The notes under the pieces were generated by a model that was not told where the DNA came from, ran no database searches, and saw nothing but the letters and a program-made list of their open reading frames with translations. The position numbers and the translations under genes are program-made. Below are positions 8,642 to 16,901 of a stretch of 64,000 bases of DNA, in pieces (position 1 is the first letter of the stretch; every line of letters begins with the position of its first letter). Source of the DNA: Pseudomonadota bacterium (lineage in GTDB: Bacteria; Pseudomonadota; Alphaproteobacteria; Reyranellales; Reyranellaceae); contig JAFEBU010000075.1 of the NCBI GenBank assembly GCA_018242505.1, positions 53,929 through 117,928 of the forward strand. The letters run 5' to 3'.

Positions 8642-9244
8642 ATGGGTGAACTCACATCGATCCCGGCACGGCGCGGCAAGGGCGCCTTCGTCGATCGCGG
8701 CGGCAGTATCAGGCTCGTCAACACTTTCGGCTATCAGGTGGTCGACGTCTGGGCCTTCAACAGGCACGACCTGCACGAATTCATGTCGATGGAACATTGT
8801 CGTGCGTCGTTGATGTCGCTCGCGCCCAGGGTCGGCGAGAGCCTGGTCACTAACAAGCGGCGGCCGATCCTGACGCTCGTCGAGGATCTCACGGAAGGGG
8901 TCCATGACATGCTGTTCGCGGCCTGCGATCGCTACCGCTACGAGTCCCTCGGCTGCAAGGAGTACCACGACAATTGCACCGACAACCTGGCGAGTGTCTT
9001 CAAGGAGCTCAAGCTCGACCTGCCCGAAGTGCCGTGTCCGTTCAATGCCTTCCAGAATTCAGTTCCGGCCGACGGTTCGAAGATCACGTTCAAGCCTCCG
9101 GTCGCGGCCCCCGGGCAGCATATAACGCTGCGGGCGGAGATGGATGCGCTGGTCGTCTTCTCGTGCTGCCCGCAGGACCTCGTGCCGGTGAACGGTCCAG
9201 GCGGCGGCGAGCCCCGCGGTGCGCATTTCCAGGTGATGCCGTAA
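8642..9244 (+). CDS. DUF1989 (urea carboxylase-associated) family protein
   Basis: A 200-residue DUF1989 protein. Family landmarks are GVHDMLFAACDRYRY near 86-100, the HDNC motif near 108-111, PFNAFQN near 128, and RAEMDALVVFSCCPQDL near 161-177, where Cys and His residues are candidate metal ligands. Known DUF1989 members include the carboxyguanidine deiminase subunits CgdA/CgdB linked to guanidine carboxylase, usually encoded as a pair. Here only one member exists and no carboxylase is nearby, so a different C-N hydrolysis or deimination step in the Rieske pathway is inferred. CAGGAGCGG precedes the ATG. It is the last gene of the operon begun at 6157. Confidence 0.85.
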   Translation: MGELTSIPARRGKGAFVDRGGSIRLVNTFGYQVVDVWAFNRHDLHEFMSMEHCRASLMSLAPRVGESLVTNKRRPILTLVEDLTEGVHDMLFAACDRYRYESLGCKEYHDNCTDNLASVFKELKLDLPEVPCPFNAFQNSVPADGSKITFKPPVAAPGQHITLRAEMDALVVFSCCPQDLVPVNGPGGGEPRGAHFQVMP

Positions 9245-9419
9245 CGAGTCCGGCTGGTGTCATGGCCGCGGAGGCGCCGCTCCGTCGGCGACAGGACCTC
9301 CCGCAGCGCTGGACAATACGCATCGTCCCTGATTCGCACCGCCGGCAGGGCTGCACCGGTTTGAACTGCCGAGGCGCTGTGGCGCAGGCGGGGGGACACG
9401 GCCTACGATAGAAGGCCCT

Positions 9420-10772
9420 ATGGAAGTCTCCGACGGTCTGCCGATACCGCGACGGTATTGGGCGATGCTGACGATTGCGCTCGGCCTCATCATGGCGGTG
9501 CTGGACGGCGCGATCGCCAACGTTGCCCTGCCGACGATCGCATCGGATGTGCAGGCAAGCCCGGCAAACGCGATCTGGGTGGTGAATGCCTACCAGCTCG
9601 TCATCACGATCTCGCTGCTGCCCTGCGCCTCGCTCGGCGAACATTACGGCTACCGCCGGGTCTATATGGTTGGGCTCGCCATCTTCACCGTGGGGTCGCT
9701 CGCCTGCGCACTGTCGAGCTCGCTTGTCACGCTGACGGCGGCGCGCGTGGTGCAGGGCTTCGGCGCCGCCGGCGTCATGAGCGTGAATGGCGCACTCGTG
9801 CGCTACATCTACCCGCGCCGCCAGCTCGGGCGCGGCATCGGGATCAATGCGCTGCTGGTCGGCGTCTCCTCCGCCGTCGGACCGACGGTGGCGGCGGCCA
9901 TCCTCTCGGTGGCGTCGTGGCCATGGCTGTTCGCGGTGAATGTTCCTTTCGGCCTGCTGGCGCTGGCGATCGCCACGCGCTCCCTGCCCGTCAATCCGCG
10001 AACGGGGCAACGCTTCGATGTCTTGAGCGCCACGCTGAACGCCCTGACCTTTGGACTGCTGATCATCGGCATCGACGGGTTGGGGCATGGTGAAAGCCGC
10101 ACCCTCGAGGTCGCGGAGCTCGTCGTGGCGCTGCTCGCCGGCATCTGGCTGCTGCGCCGGCAGCTTGCGCTCCCATCGCCGTTGCTGCCGGTCGATCTGC
10201 TGCGCATCCCGGTCTTCCGATTGTCGATCCTGACCTCGGTCTGCTCGTTCGGGGCGCAGATGCTCGCCTATGTGGCGCTGCCGTTCTACTTCCAGGGCAC
10301 GCTTGGGCGAAGCGAGGTGGCGACCGGCCTCCTGATGACGCCGTGGCCGCTCACCACGGCGGTGATCGCGCCGTTCGCGGGGTGGCTCTCCGACCGCTAT
10401 CCCTCGGGCGTTCTGGGCGGCATCGGCCTGCTGATCATGGCCGCGGGCCTCGCCCTCCTGGCGGGACTGCCGGCTCACCCGTCGGACCTCGATATCGTCT
10501 GGCGCATGGCGGTCTGCGGCTTCGGCTTCGGCCTCTTCCAGTCGCCCAACAATCGCACCATGCTGTCGTCGGCGCCGCGCGAGCGTTCGGGCGGCGCGAG
10601 CGGAATGCTGGCGACGGCACGGCTGCTGGGCCAGACCACGGGCGCGGCCATGGTGTCGCTGCTGTTCGGCTTCTACCACATGCAGGCGGTTACGATCGCG
10701 ATCGCGGCGGGAGCCGGCGTCGCCGGTGTCGCGGCACTGGTGAGCGTGCTGCGCGTCCGTCACCAGACGTGA
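9420..10772 (+). CDS. MFS efflux transporter, DHA2 (EmrB/QacA) family
   Basis: A 450-residue multi-pass protein with a 14-helix DHA2 pattern. Motif C of drug/H+ antiporters appears around VSSAVGPTVAAAIL, and motif D1 near the N-terminus (LDGAIANVALPTI). It would export a drug or toxic metabolite using the proton gradient. It is 175 bp after DUF1989 on the same strand, but no operator site lies between, so membership of the catabolic locus is uncertain. It ends four bases before the convergent ArsB-like gene. The substrate is unknown. Confidence 0.9.
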   Translation: MEVSDGLPIPRRYWAMLTIALGLIMAVLDGAIANVALPTIASDVQASPANAIWVVNAYQLVITISLLPCASLGEHYGYRRVYMVGLAIFTVGSLACALSSSLVTLTAARVVQGFGAAGVMSVNGALVRYIYPRRQLGRGIGINALLVGVSSAVGPTVAAAILSVASWPWLFAVNVPFGLLALAIATRSLPVNPRTGQRFDVLSATLNALTFGLLIIGIDGLGHGESRTLEVAELVVALLAGIWLLRRQLALPSPLLPVDLLRIPVFRLSILTSVCSFGAQMLAYVALPFYFQGTLGRSEVATGLLMTPWPLTTAVIAPFAGWLSDRYPSGVLGGIGLLIMAAGLALLAGLPAHPSDLDIVWRMAVCGFGFGLFQSPNNRTMLSSAPRERSGGASGMLATARLLGQTTGAAMVSLLFGFYHMQAVTIAIAAGAGVAGVAALVSVLRVRHQT

Positions 10773-10776
10773 CGTC

Positions 10777-12027
10777 TCAGAGCATCAGTGCCACGGCCAG
10801 CGACAGCAGCAGCGCCGGCGGCATCACCAGCATGCCCACCTTCAGGAAGGCGAGCGCGCCGACGCGCAGGCCTTCCCGGCGCAAGGCGGCAAGCCAGAGG
10901 ATGGTCGCAAGCGATCCGGTGACCGAGAGGTTCGGCCCGAGATCGACGCCGATCAACGCCGCGCGCGTCACCTGATCGGGAACGGTGGCGATCTGCAGGG
11001 CGCTGCTGGCGATCAGGCCGGCGGGCAGATTGTTGATCAGGTTGCCGCCAACGGCGACGCCCACGCCCGTGGCCCAGCTCGTCGCAATCGCCGATTGACC
11101 TGCCGCATGACGGATGGCGTCGGCCAGAAGGCGGATCAGGCCGCTCCGGTTGAGCGCCTCGACCAGCACGAACAGGCCGGCGACCAGGGGCAGCACGCTC
11201 CAGGAGATGTCCTTGACCGTACTCCATGGTCCCTTGCGCTCGACGATCAGCACGATGATCGTGGTGACGGCGCCTGCGATCGCGGTCGGCAGGCCGAGCT
11301 GGATGTCGAACGCAGAGGAGACGATCAGGACGATTGCCGTTGCCGCAATGCCGGCTGCCGCCACCTTGCCGCTGTGGGAGAGATGCGGCACGGGCACGTC
11401 GGTCGCGATCGGCCGGCGGAGCGCCTTGCGCTGCGTCCAGCGCAGGACGAGATAGGTCACGACGATCGACACGACGGAAGCGGGAAGATAGCGCGGCAGC
11501 CACTCGAGCAGAGGCGGCATCTGGCTGCCATACAGGACGAGGTTCGCCGGATTGGAGATCGGCAGCACGAATGACGCTGCATTGGCGATGAAGGCGCAGA
11601 TCAGGAGATAGGGCAGCGGTTGTTCGGTCTTGGCGGTCCGGGCGGCCGCCGCGACGGCCGGCGTCAGCACCACCGCCGTCGCATCGTTCGACAGGAAGAT
11701 CGTCACGATCGTGCCGACGAGGTAGATCATCGTGAACATGCGGCCGGCCGAGCCGTTCGCCCGCCGTGTCGCATGGGCGGCGGCCCAGTCGAACAGGCCT
11801 TCGGCCCGTGCCGTCTCGGCCAGCAGCATCATGCCGAACAGGAAGAGATAGACGTCCGTGCCCTTGCCGATGCCGGTCAGCGCATCCCGGGGAGCAAGCA
11901 GGCCGGTGACAACCAGGATCGCGGCGCCGGTGACCGCCCAGATGGCTTCCGGCGCGCCGAACGGCCGCACGATCACGCCAATGGTCGCAACGGCGGCTAT
12001 CGCCCAGATCGTAGACTGGATCAGCAT
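10777..12027 (-). CDS. ArsB/ion-transporter superfamily membrane protein
   Basis: A 416-residue protein with about 11-12 hydrophobic helices. It carries the motif FLSNDATAVVLTPAV near 110-125 and near the C-terminus GVDLGPNLSVTGSLATILW, both characteristic of ArsB arsenite exporters and close NhaD/CitM relatives. An arsenite or other oxyanion/organic anion role is possible. No arsR or arsC is adjacent, so detoxification is not certain. A 6-bp stem (CACGGT/ACCGTG, 12038-12054) lies in the leader 10 bp upstream of the start and may be a control element. Confidence 0.82.
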   Translation of the reverse strand: MLIQSTIWAIAAVATIGVIVRPFGAPEAIWAVTGAAILVVTGLLAPRDALTGIGKGTDVYLFLFGMMLLAETARAEGLFDWAAAHATRRANGSAGRMFTMIYLVGTIVTIFLSNDATAVVLTPAVAAAARTAKTEQPLPYLLICAFIANAASFVLPISNPANLVLYGSQMPPLLEWLPRYLPASVVSIVVTYLVLRWTQRKALRRPIATDVPVPHLSHSGKVAAAGIAATAIVLIVSSAFDIQLGLPTAIAGAVTTIIVLIVERKGPWSTVKDISWSVLPLVAGLFVLVEALNRSGLIRLLADAIRHAAGQSAIATSWATGVGVAVGGNLINNLPAGLIASSALQIATVPDQVTRAALIGVDLGPNLSVTGSLATILWLAALRREGLRVGALAFLKVGMLVMPPALLLSLAVALML

Positions 12028-12351
12028 GCTATCGATTCACGGTCTTGCACCGTGCGTAGCATCGCGGACATCTGAAACGCAAACCGATCCGCGAGAGCCG
12101 GCGAAGGCGATCCGAAGAACGATTGACACAAGAACGAAGCTGCCGGCACGAGGAATGTCGGACTGCAGCCCATTGTCCGGGCAAACCAGGGCCAGGCTTC
12201 ACCGTGCCGCCGAAGTCCAAGGTCTGCAGAGGCCATATCTGGTCTGGCCTGTACGGGGCGGATGCAACGGCGGTCGACCTGCATTTACAGTGTGGATGAG
12301 GGACGCCTGCCAACGGGTGCAGGCGGCGAAGGTTGCCTGCCGGTCAGCAGC
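12028..12351. other. 324-bp gap between the ArsB-like gene and leuD
   Basis: Both flanking genes run leftwards. Apart from the small dyad at 12038-12054 near the ArsB-like start I see no convincing gene, terminator or repeat. It presumably holds the promoter of the ArsB-like gene and the 3' region of leuD. Confidence 0.5.
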
Positions 12352-12954
12352 TCACAGCCAGGGCATGTCGCGGCGCTGGCCGTCCTCGAACCGGGCGATG
12401 TCCTGCTGGTAGCCCAGGGTGAAATCGATCGAATCGGTACCCTTCAGCAACATGTCCTTGCGGAAGGAATCGATGTCGAACTTGTCGGTCTGGCCGTCCG
12501 GCCCGACGACCGTCTGTGCGGCAAGATCGATCGCGAGCTTGGCGCCCGGCAGCTCGTGCAGGATCACCCTGAGGCGCGCCACGCGCTCGGTCGGCAGCCG
12601 GATCGGCAGGGCGCCGTTCTGGAAGCAGTTGTTGAAGAAGATGTCGCCGAAGCTCGGGGCGACGAACGCGCGGAAGCCGTTGTCGACCATCGTCGTCACG
12701 GCGTTCTCGCGCGAGGAGCCGCAGGCGAAGTTGTGGTTGCCAACGATGATCTGCGCGCCCTTGTAGGCCGGATCGTTGAGCGTCACGCCCTCGCGCGGCC
12801 GGCCGTTGAGGTCGAGCCGCATGTCGTGGAAGAAGCCTTCGACCTGCTGCTCGCGCGACCGGCCGAGATAGCGCGCCGGGATGATCTGGTCGGTATCGAC
12901 ATTGGCCTGGTCGATCGGCACGGCGATGGCGGTGAGTTTGGTGAACGGTTCCAC
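12352..12954 (-). CDS. leuD: 3-isopropylmalate dehydratase, small subunit
   Basis: A 200-residue LeuD, the usual length. The N-terminus (FTKLTAIAVPIDQANVDTD) and IIPARYL are family hallmarks, and SSRENA around residue 80 is the substrate-binding aconitase-swivel loop. With LeuC it isomerises 2-isopropylmalate to 3-isopropylmalate in leucine synthesis. It starts nine bases after the leuC stop on the minus strand, forming a leuC-leuD operon. leuB is not adjacent. Confidence 0.97.
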   Translation of the reverse strand: MEPFTKLTAIAVPIDQANVDTDQIIPARYLGRSREQQVEGFFHDMRLDLNGRPREGVTLNDPAYKGAQIIVGNHNFACGSSRENAVTTMVDNGFRAFVAPSFGDIFFNNCFQNGALPIRLPTERVARLRVILHELPGAKLAIDLAAQTVVGPDGQTDKFDIDSFRKDMLLKGTDSIDFTLGYQQDIARFEDGQRRDMPWL

Positions 12955-12963
12955 GGGAAGCTC

Positions 12964-14367
12964 CTAGCCCAGCATCTTGCGCACGTCGGTGAAGCGGCCG
13001 GTCACGGCCGCTGCCGCCGCCATCGCCGGGCTCACGAGGTGCGTGCGCACACCGCGGCCCTGCCGGCCGACGAAGTTGCGGTTCGAGGTCGAGGCGATGC
13101 GCTGGCCCGGCACGCCGGTATCGCCGTTGACGCCGATGCACATCGAGCATCCGGGCTCGCGCCATTCGAAGCCGGCCTCGCGGAAGACCTTGTCGAGACC
13201 CTCGGCCTCGGCCTGCTGCTTGATCAGGCCCGATCCCGCGACCACCCAGGTCGGCACCTGGGCCTTGCGGCCCCTGGCGATCCTCGCCGCCATGCGCAGA
13301 TCCTCGATGCGGCTGTTGGTGCAGGAGCCGATGAACACGCGATCCACCGGGATCTGCTCCACCGGCGTGCCGGGCTTCAGATCCATGTAATCGAGCGCGC
13401 GCTGCATGCTTTCCCGTCTGGTCTGGTCGGCTGCCGAGGCGGGATCGGGCACGCGGCCGGTCACCGACAGCGCATCCTCCGGGCTGGTGCCCCAGGTGAC
13501 CATGGGCGCGATGTCGGAGCCGTTGAGCGTCACTTCATGATCGAAGGTCGCGCCTGGATCGGTCGGCAGGCCCTTCCAGAACGCCATCGCCGTGTCCCAC
13601 ATCGCACCCTTGGGCGCATAGGGCTTGTCCTTCAGATAGGCGAAGGTCGTGTCGTCGGGCGCCACCATGCCGGCGCGGCCGCCGGCCTCGATCGACATGT
13701 TGCAGAGCGTGAGGCGGCCTTCCATGGAGAGCGCGCGGATGGCGCTGCCGGTATACTCCATCACGTGGCCGACGGCGCCGGCGGCGCCGATCTTGCCGAT
13801 GATGGCGAGGATGATGTCCTTGCCGGTGATGCCGTCGCCCAGGCGGCCCTCGACATTGATGCGCATCGCCTTGGGCTTGCGCTGCCACAGGCATTGCGTC
13901 GCCATCACGTGCGTCACTTCCGACGAGCCGATGCCGAAAGCGAGCGCGCCCAGCGCGCCATGGGTCGAGGTGTGCGAATCGCCGCACACCATCAGCAAGC
14001 CGGGCTGCGTGAGGCCCTGCTCGGGGCCGACGACATGGATGATGCCCTGGCGCGGGTCGCCGGCGGCGAAGACGGTGACCCCGTGGGCGTCGCAGTTTTC
14101 CTTGATGACCTCGACCAGATGCCGCTGCTGCGGATCGGCGATGTCCTGCGGGCGATGGCTGCTGGTCAGGATGTAGTGGTCGGGCGTGGCGAAGCTGCGA
14201 TCGGGCCGGCGGACTTTCATATCCCGCTCCTTCAGCCGCGCAAATGCCGCCGCCGAGCCGTCATGCATCAGATGCCGGTCGATATAGAGCAGCGTGTAGC
14301 CGTCGTCGCGGTCGACGACGACGTGACGCTGCCAGATCTTCTCGAACATGGTCCGTGGCTCGGCCAT
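12964..14367 (-). CDS. leuC: 3-isopropylmalate dehydratase, large subunit
   Basis: A 467-residue LeuC, matching the family length. The [4Fe-4S] ligands are Cys349 (GSCTNSRIEDL), Cys407 and Cys410 (PGCSMCIG). The ATG at 14367 is preferred because AGGAAAGG sits nine bases upstream; an in-frame GTG at 14376 would have no spacing from that site. It catalyses the isopropylmalate isomerase step in leucine synthesis together with LeuD, encoded directly downstream. Confidence 0.97.
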   Translation of the reverse strand: MAEPRTMFEKIWQRHVVVDRDDGYTLLYIDRHLMHDGSAAAFARLKERDMKVRRPDRSFATPDHYILTSSHRPQDIADPQQRHLVEVIKENCDAHGVTVFAAGDPRQGIIHVVGPEQGLTQPGLLMVCGDSHTSTHGALGALAFGIGSSEVTHVMATQCLWQRKPKAMRINVEGRLGDGITGKDIILAIIGKIGAAGAVGHVMEYTGSAIRALSMEGRLTLCNMSIEAGGRAGMVAPDDTTFAYLKDKPYAPKGAMWDTAMAFWKGLPTDPGATFDHEVTLNGSDIAPMVTWGTSPEDALSVTGRVPDPASAADQTRRESMQRALDYMDLKPGTPVEQIPVDRVFIGSCTNSRIEDLRMAARIARGRKAQVPTWVVAGSGLIKQQAEAEGLDKVFREAGFEWREPGCSMCIGVNGDTGVPGQRIASTSNRNFVGRQGRGVRTHLVSPAMAAAAAVTGRFTDVRKMLG

Positions 14368-14499
14368 CGGGTCCACCCTTTCCTTTCGTCGGGCGGGACT
14401 TTACAGCCGCGTCAGGCGCTTGCCGAGTCGCGCAATCGCGAGCGGTCGCGTTGCAAAACGCCTGCTAAGTCGCCGTCGCGGCCGACGCCGCCTTCACAT

Positions 14500-14759
14500 T
14501 TACGGGATGAATCGGGGGAAGCCGACGGCGAAGCGGTTCCAGGTATTGATGGTCGTCACAGGAGCGCGAGCTTCGCCAGCTCCTCTTCCGGGAATGCGGT
14601 CCGCGCCTGCTTTTGGACATCGTCGGGCACATCGGTCTGGCTCGCCAGGGTGACGACCTCGGTCCGGGCAAGCGCCGCCCGCGCGCACGCCGCATAGAGC
14701 GGCGATTCGCCCAGGCGATGGGCGTCGAGATGGAGGAGCGCAGCCGCCGCGCGGCGTAG
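14500..14759 (-). pseudogene. Remnant of a carboxymuconolactone decarboxylase (AhpD-like) family gene
   Basis: Reading the minus strand from 14759, one frame gives residues such as LLHLDAHRLGESPLY, RAALARTEVVTLA and VPDDVQKQARTAFPEEELAKLAL, then hits a stop at 14556-14558. The neighbouring frame continues from 14559 with VTTINTWNRFAVGF and stops at 14500. Together these match the C-terminal two thirds of the AhpD/CMD family in order, split by a single-base frameshift. The N-terminal part with the CxxC redox motif is absent, because homology stops beside the structured element at 14767. I consider it a dead gene. Confidence 0.75.
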
Positions 14760-14766
14760 TCATATC

Positions 14767-14856
14767 TCTTCCGGACCGCGAGCCTCCGGCTCGCTCAGGG
14801 TCAAAAGCGAGTCGCGCGGCGTAACCGCCGCGCTGGGACGCTGGCGGTCCGGAAGA
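14767..14856. repeat. 90-bp element with terminal inverted repeats and two internal hairpins
   Basis: The ends TCTTCCGGACCGC (14767-14779) and GCGGTCCGGAAGA (14844-14856) are perfect 13-bp inverted repeats. Inside are two perfect stem-loops: GCGAGCC/GGCTCGC with a 3-base loop (14778-14794) and GCGCGGCG/CGCCGCGC with a 4-base loop (14814-14833). Folded, this is a cloverleaf-like shape. It begins two bases after the end of the enoyl-CoA hydratase gene and lies at the truncated end of the pseudogene. It could be a REP/MITE-like element or act as terminator. No target duplication is visible. Confidence 0.65.
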
Positions 14857-14857
14857 T

Positions 14858-15688
14858 TCATGTTTTCTTGTTCAGCACCCCGAACCGGTCCTTGGGCGCC
14901 TTCTCGCGCGCCGCGGGTCCGTAGGTGCCGAGCTCGATGCGGTGCGGGATGGTGAGCATGTAGTTCTTGAAGGCGCCTTCCATCGCCTGCCGCCAGCCCT
15001 GCGCGTCCTGCATCTCGTTGACCGAGGCCTTGGCGAACTTCAGCGCGAAGGGATCGCGCTCGGCGATCCGCTGGGCGAGCGCCATCGTCTCTTCCTCGAG
15101 CTCGGCCCGCGGCACGACCCGGTTCACGAGTCCCGCCTTCTCCGCCTGCACCGCGGTGATGAAGTCGCCGGTGAAGAGATATTCCTTGGCCTTGCGCGGG
15201 CCGAGGTCCCACGGCATCGAGAAATACTGCACATGCGCACCGCCCCATTTCACCGCGCGGTCGGCGAACAGCGCGTCGTCGCTCGCAATGATGAGATCGC
15301 AGGCCGAGGCGATCATCATGCCGCCCATGATGCAATAACCCTGGACCTGGGCGATGGTTGGCTTGGGCAGGTCGCGCCAGCGCATCGTGTTCTCGAAGAA
15401 GCGTTCCCACAGGCGCCGGTACTCGCCCTTGAAGCCCGGCTCGAGCAGGGTCTGCTTCTGGTCCTCCATCTCCTGCGGGCTGCCGAGATCGTGGCCGGCC
15501 GAGAAGTGCTTGCCGGCGCCCGCCAGGATGATAACCCGGACCGCGTCATTGTCGATCGCCGCCTTGAAGGCATCGTCCAGCTCCTCGAGCAGGATCCGGC
15601 TTTGCGCGTTCAGCACCTCGGGCCGGTTGGTGGTGATCTTGAGGACCGCGCCGGTGCGTTCGGTCAAAAGCGTCGCATAGTTCTTCAT
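14858..15688 (-). CDS. Enoyl-CoA hydratase/isomerase family protein
   Basis: A 276-residue crotonase-fold protein. The first oxyanion-hole segment is AGAGKHFSAGHDLGS and the second is GYCIMGGMMIASACDLI. The usual catalytic Glu of hydratases after the second loop is not obvious, so it may be an isomerase or thioesterase-like crotonase. The start overlaps the stop of the amidohydrolase gene (ATGA), so the two form an operon. Crotonases act on acyl-CoA thioesters in beta-oxidation and aromatic ring-cleavage routes. The specific substrate is unknown. Confidence 0.88.
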   Translation of the reverse strand: MKNYATLLTERTGAVLKITTNRPEVLNAQSRILLEELDDAFKAAIDNDAVRVIILAGAGKHFSAGHDLGSPQEMEDQKQTLLEPGFKGEYRRLWERFFENTMRWRDLPKPTIAQVQGYCIMGGMMIASACDLIIASDDALFADRAVKWGGAHVQYFSMPWDLGPRKAKEYLFTGDFITAVQAEKAGLVNRVVPRAELEEETMALAQRIAERDPFALKFAKASVNEMQDAQGWRQAMEGAFKNYMLTIPHRIELGTYGPAAREKAPKDRFGVLNKKT

Positions 15689-16863
15689 GCCGCCACTCGC
15701 AGTTCCGGCGCGAGGCCCGCGCCCATGAGATCGACGAAGTTGTCGCAATAGAAGCGCTGTTTCTGCGCTTCGCCGATGCCGGCTTTCTCCATCGATGCCT
15801 CGAAGCGCTTGATCGGGTGGCGCCCGCCCTCGACATGCGGATAGTCCGACGAAAAGAGGCAGACCCCATCGCCCGAGTTGGCGATGATCCAGCCCGCATC
15901 CTCGTGCGGATAGGGCGTGACGCGCACCTGGCGCTGCACGTACTCGCTGGGCTTGAGCGCCATCTTCTGCAGCCGCTCCTCGTTCTTGTAGAAGGCGTTG
16001 TGCGCCGAATCCATGTTGCGCATCCAGCCCGGCACCCACGAGGCGCCCTGCTCGATGACGCCGAACTTCAACCGCGGGAAGCGGTCCAGGACGCGGTCGA
16101 CAATCAGCGCCGTCATCGTCTTCATCGGCGGATAGGCGATCGCCATGTAGTCGATCGACTTGAAATTGTCGTCGCCGCCGTGGAAGTCGGGCACGGGCGG
16201 CAGACCGTTGTTGAAATAGGCATCCTCCAGAAGCTTCCCGCCGCCACCGACATGCAGCACGATCGGCAGGCCCGCCTCCTGGGCGATCGCCCACAGCGGA
16301 TCGAAGCCGATATGGCTCGGCGAATGATTGTCGGGACAGCGCGACGGGATCAACAGCGCCTTGGCGCCAAGCTCGATCGCCTCGCGTGCCGCCGTGGCCG
16401 TGCGTCCGAAATCGAGCAGCGGCACGTAGCCGGTCGGCAGGAGCCGGCGGTCGACCGCGCAGAACTCGACCATGTGGCGCGTATGGGCGCGCGCGACGGC
16501 GTAGGCGAGATCGTGGTCGCGGCCGCTCTCCAGCACGGTGGAATAGTTGAGCAGCGCCGTCGTGAACATGAGCTGGCTGGCGAAGCCCAGAAGGTCGATC
16601 GAGCGCGTACGGTCCTGCTTGCGGAAGGAACCAAGTGCGTCCCAGTTCTTGGCGAGCATGATTTGCGATTCGTCGAATGCCTCGGACGCGCCGCCGAGAT
16701 GCGCATCGGTGAGGTGGCTGTGAAAGCCCTCGCGTCGCGGAAACAGGACGGCGTCGGTGACGACGGCGCGATATTTCGCCTCGAGATGGCGTTCGAGGAA
16801 GCCCGGCACCTCCATGATGTGCGCGTCGGCATCGTGAATGACGCGGCCGCTCGCGTAAGGCAT
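15685..16863 (-). CDS. Amidohydrolase-2 (ACMSD-like) family metal-dependent hydrolase
   Basis: A 392-residue TIM-barrel amidohydrolase_2 protein. The N-terminal metal motif is DADAHIME (D-x-H near residues 12-14); later family points are LHVGGGG and SSDYPHVEGG, the latter carrying the conserved Asp. This family includes ACMS decarboxylase, gamma-resorcylate decarboxylase and hydrolases. Linked by ATGA overlap to the crotonase gene downstream, it may act in degradation of an aromatic or CoA-linked compound. Decarboxylation or hydrolysis cannot be distinguished here. Confidence 0.87.
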   Translation of the reverse strand: MPYASGRVIHDADAHIMEVPGFLERHLEAKYRAVVTDAVLFPRREGFHSHLTDAHLGGASEAFDESQIMLAKNWDALGSFRKQDRTRSIDLLGFASQLMFTTALLNYSTVLESGRDHDLAYAVARAHTRHMVEFCAVDRRLLPTGYVPLLDFGRTATAAREAIELGAKALLIPSRCPDNHSPSHIGFDPLWAIAQEAGLPIVLHVGGGGKLLEDAYFNNGLPPVPDFHGGDDNFKSIDYMAIAYPPMKTMTALIVDRVLDRFPRLKFGVIEQGASWVPGWMRNMDSAHNAFYKNEERLQKMALKPSEYVQRQVRVTPYPHEDAGWIIANSGDGVCLFSSDYPHVEGGRHPIKRFEASMEKAGIGEAQKQRFYCDNFVDLMGAGLAPELRVAA

Positions 16864-16901
16864 GTTCCCTCCGACCTTGTTGGTCTTGACCGGAGCTTAG
16901 C

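Noticed and set aside
9090..10763. A 557-codon minus-strand frame opposite the DHA2 efflux gene
   Set aside because: Arg/His/Gln-rich shadow of a certain membrane protein gene.
12021..12313. Small minus-strand frames upstream of the ArsB-like gene
   Set aside because: No ribosome-binding site, no recognisable domain, and two frames overlap each other.
12262..14697. An 811-codon plus-strand open frame opposite leuD/leuC
   Set aside because: It is the antisense shadow of two certain genes in GC-rich DNA and its translation (rich in Arg, His, Gly, Leu) shows no domain.
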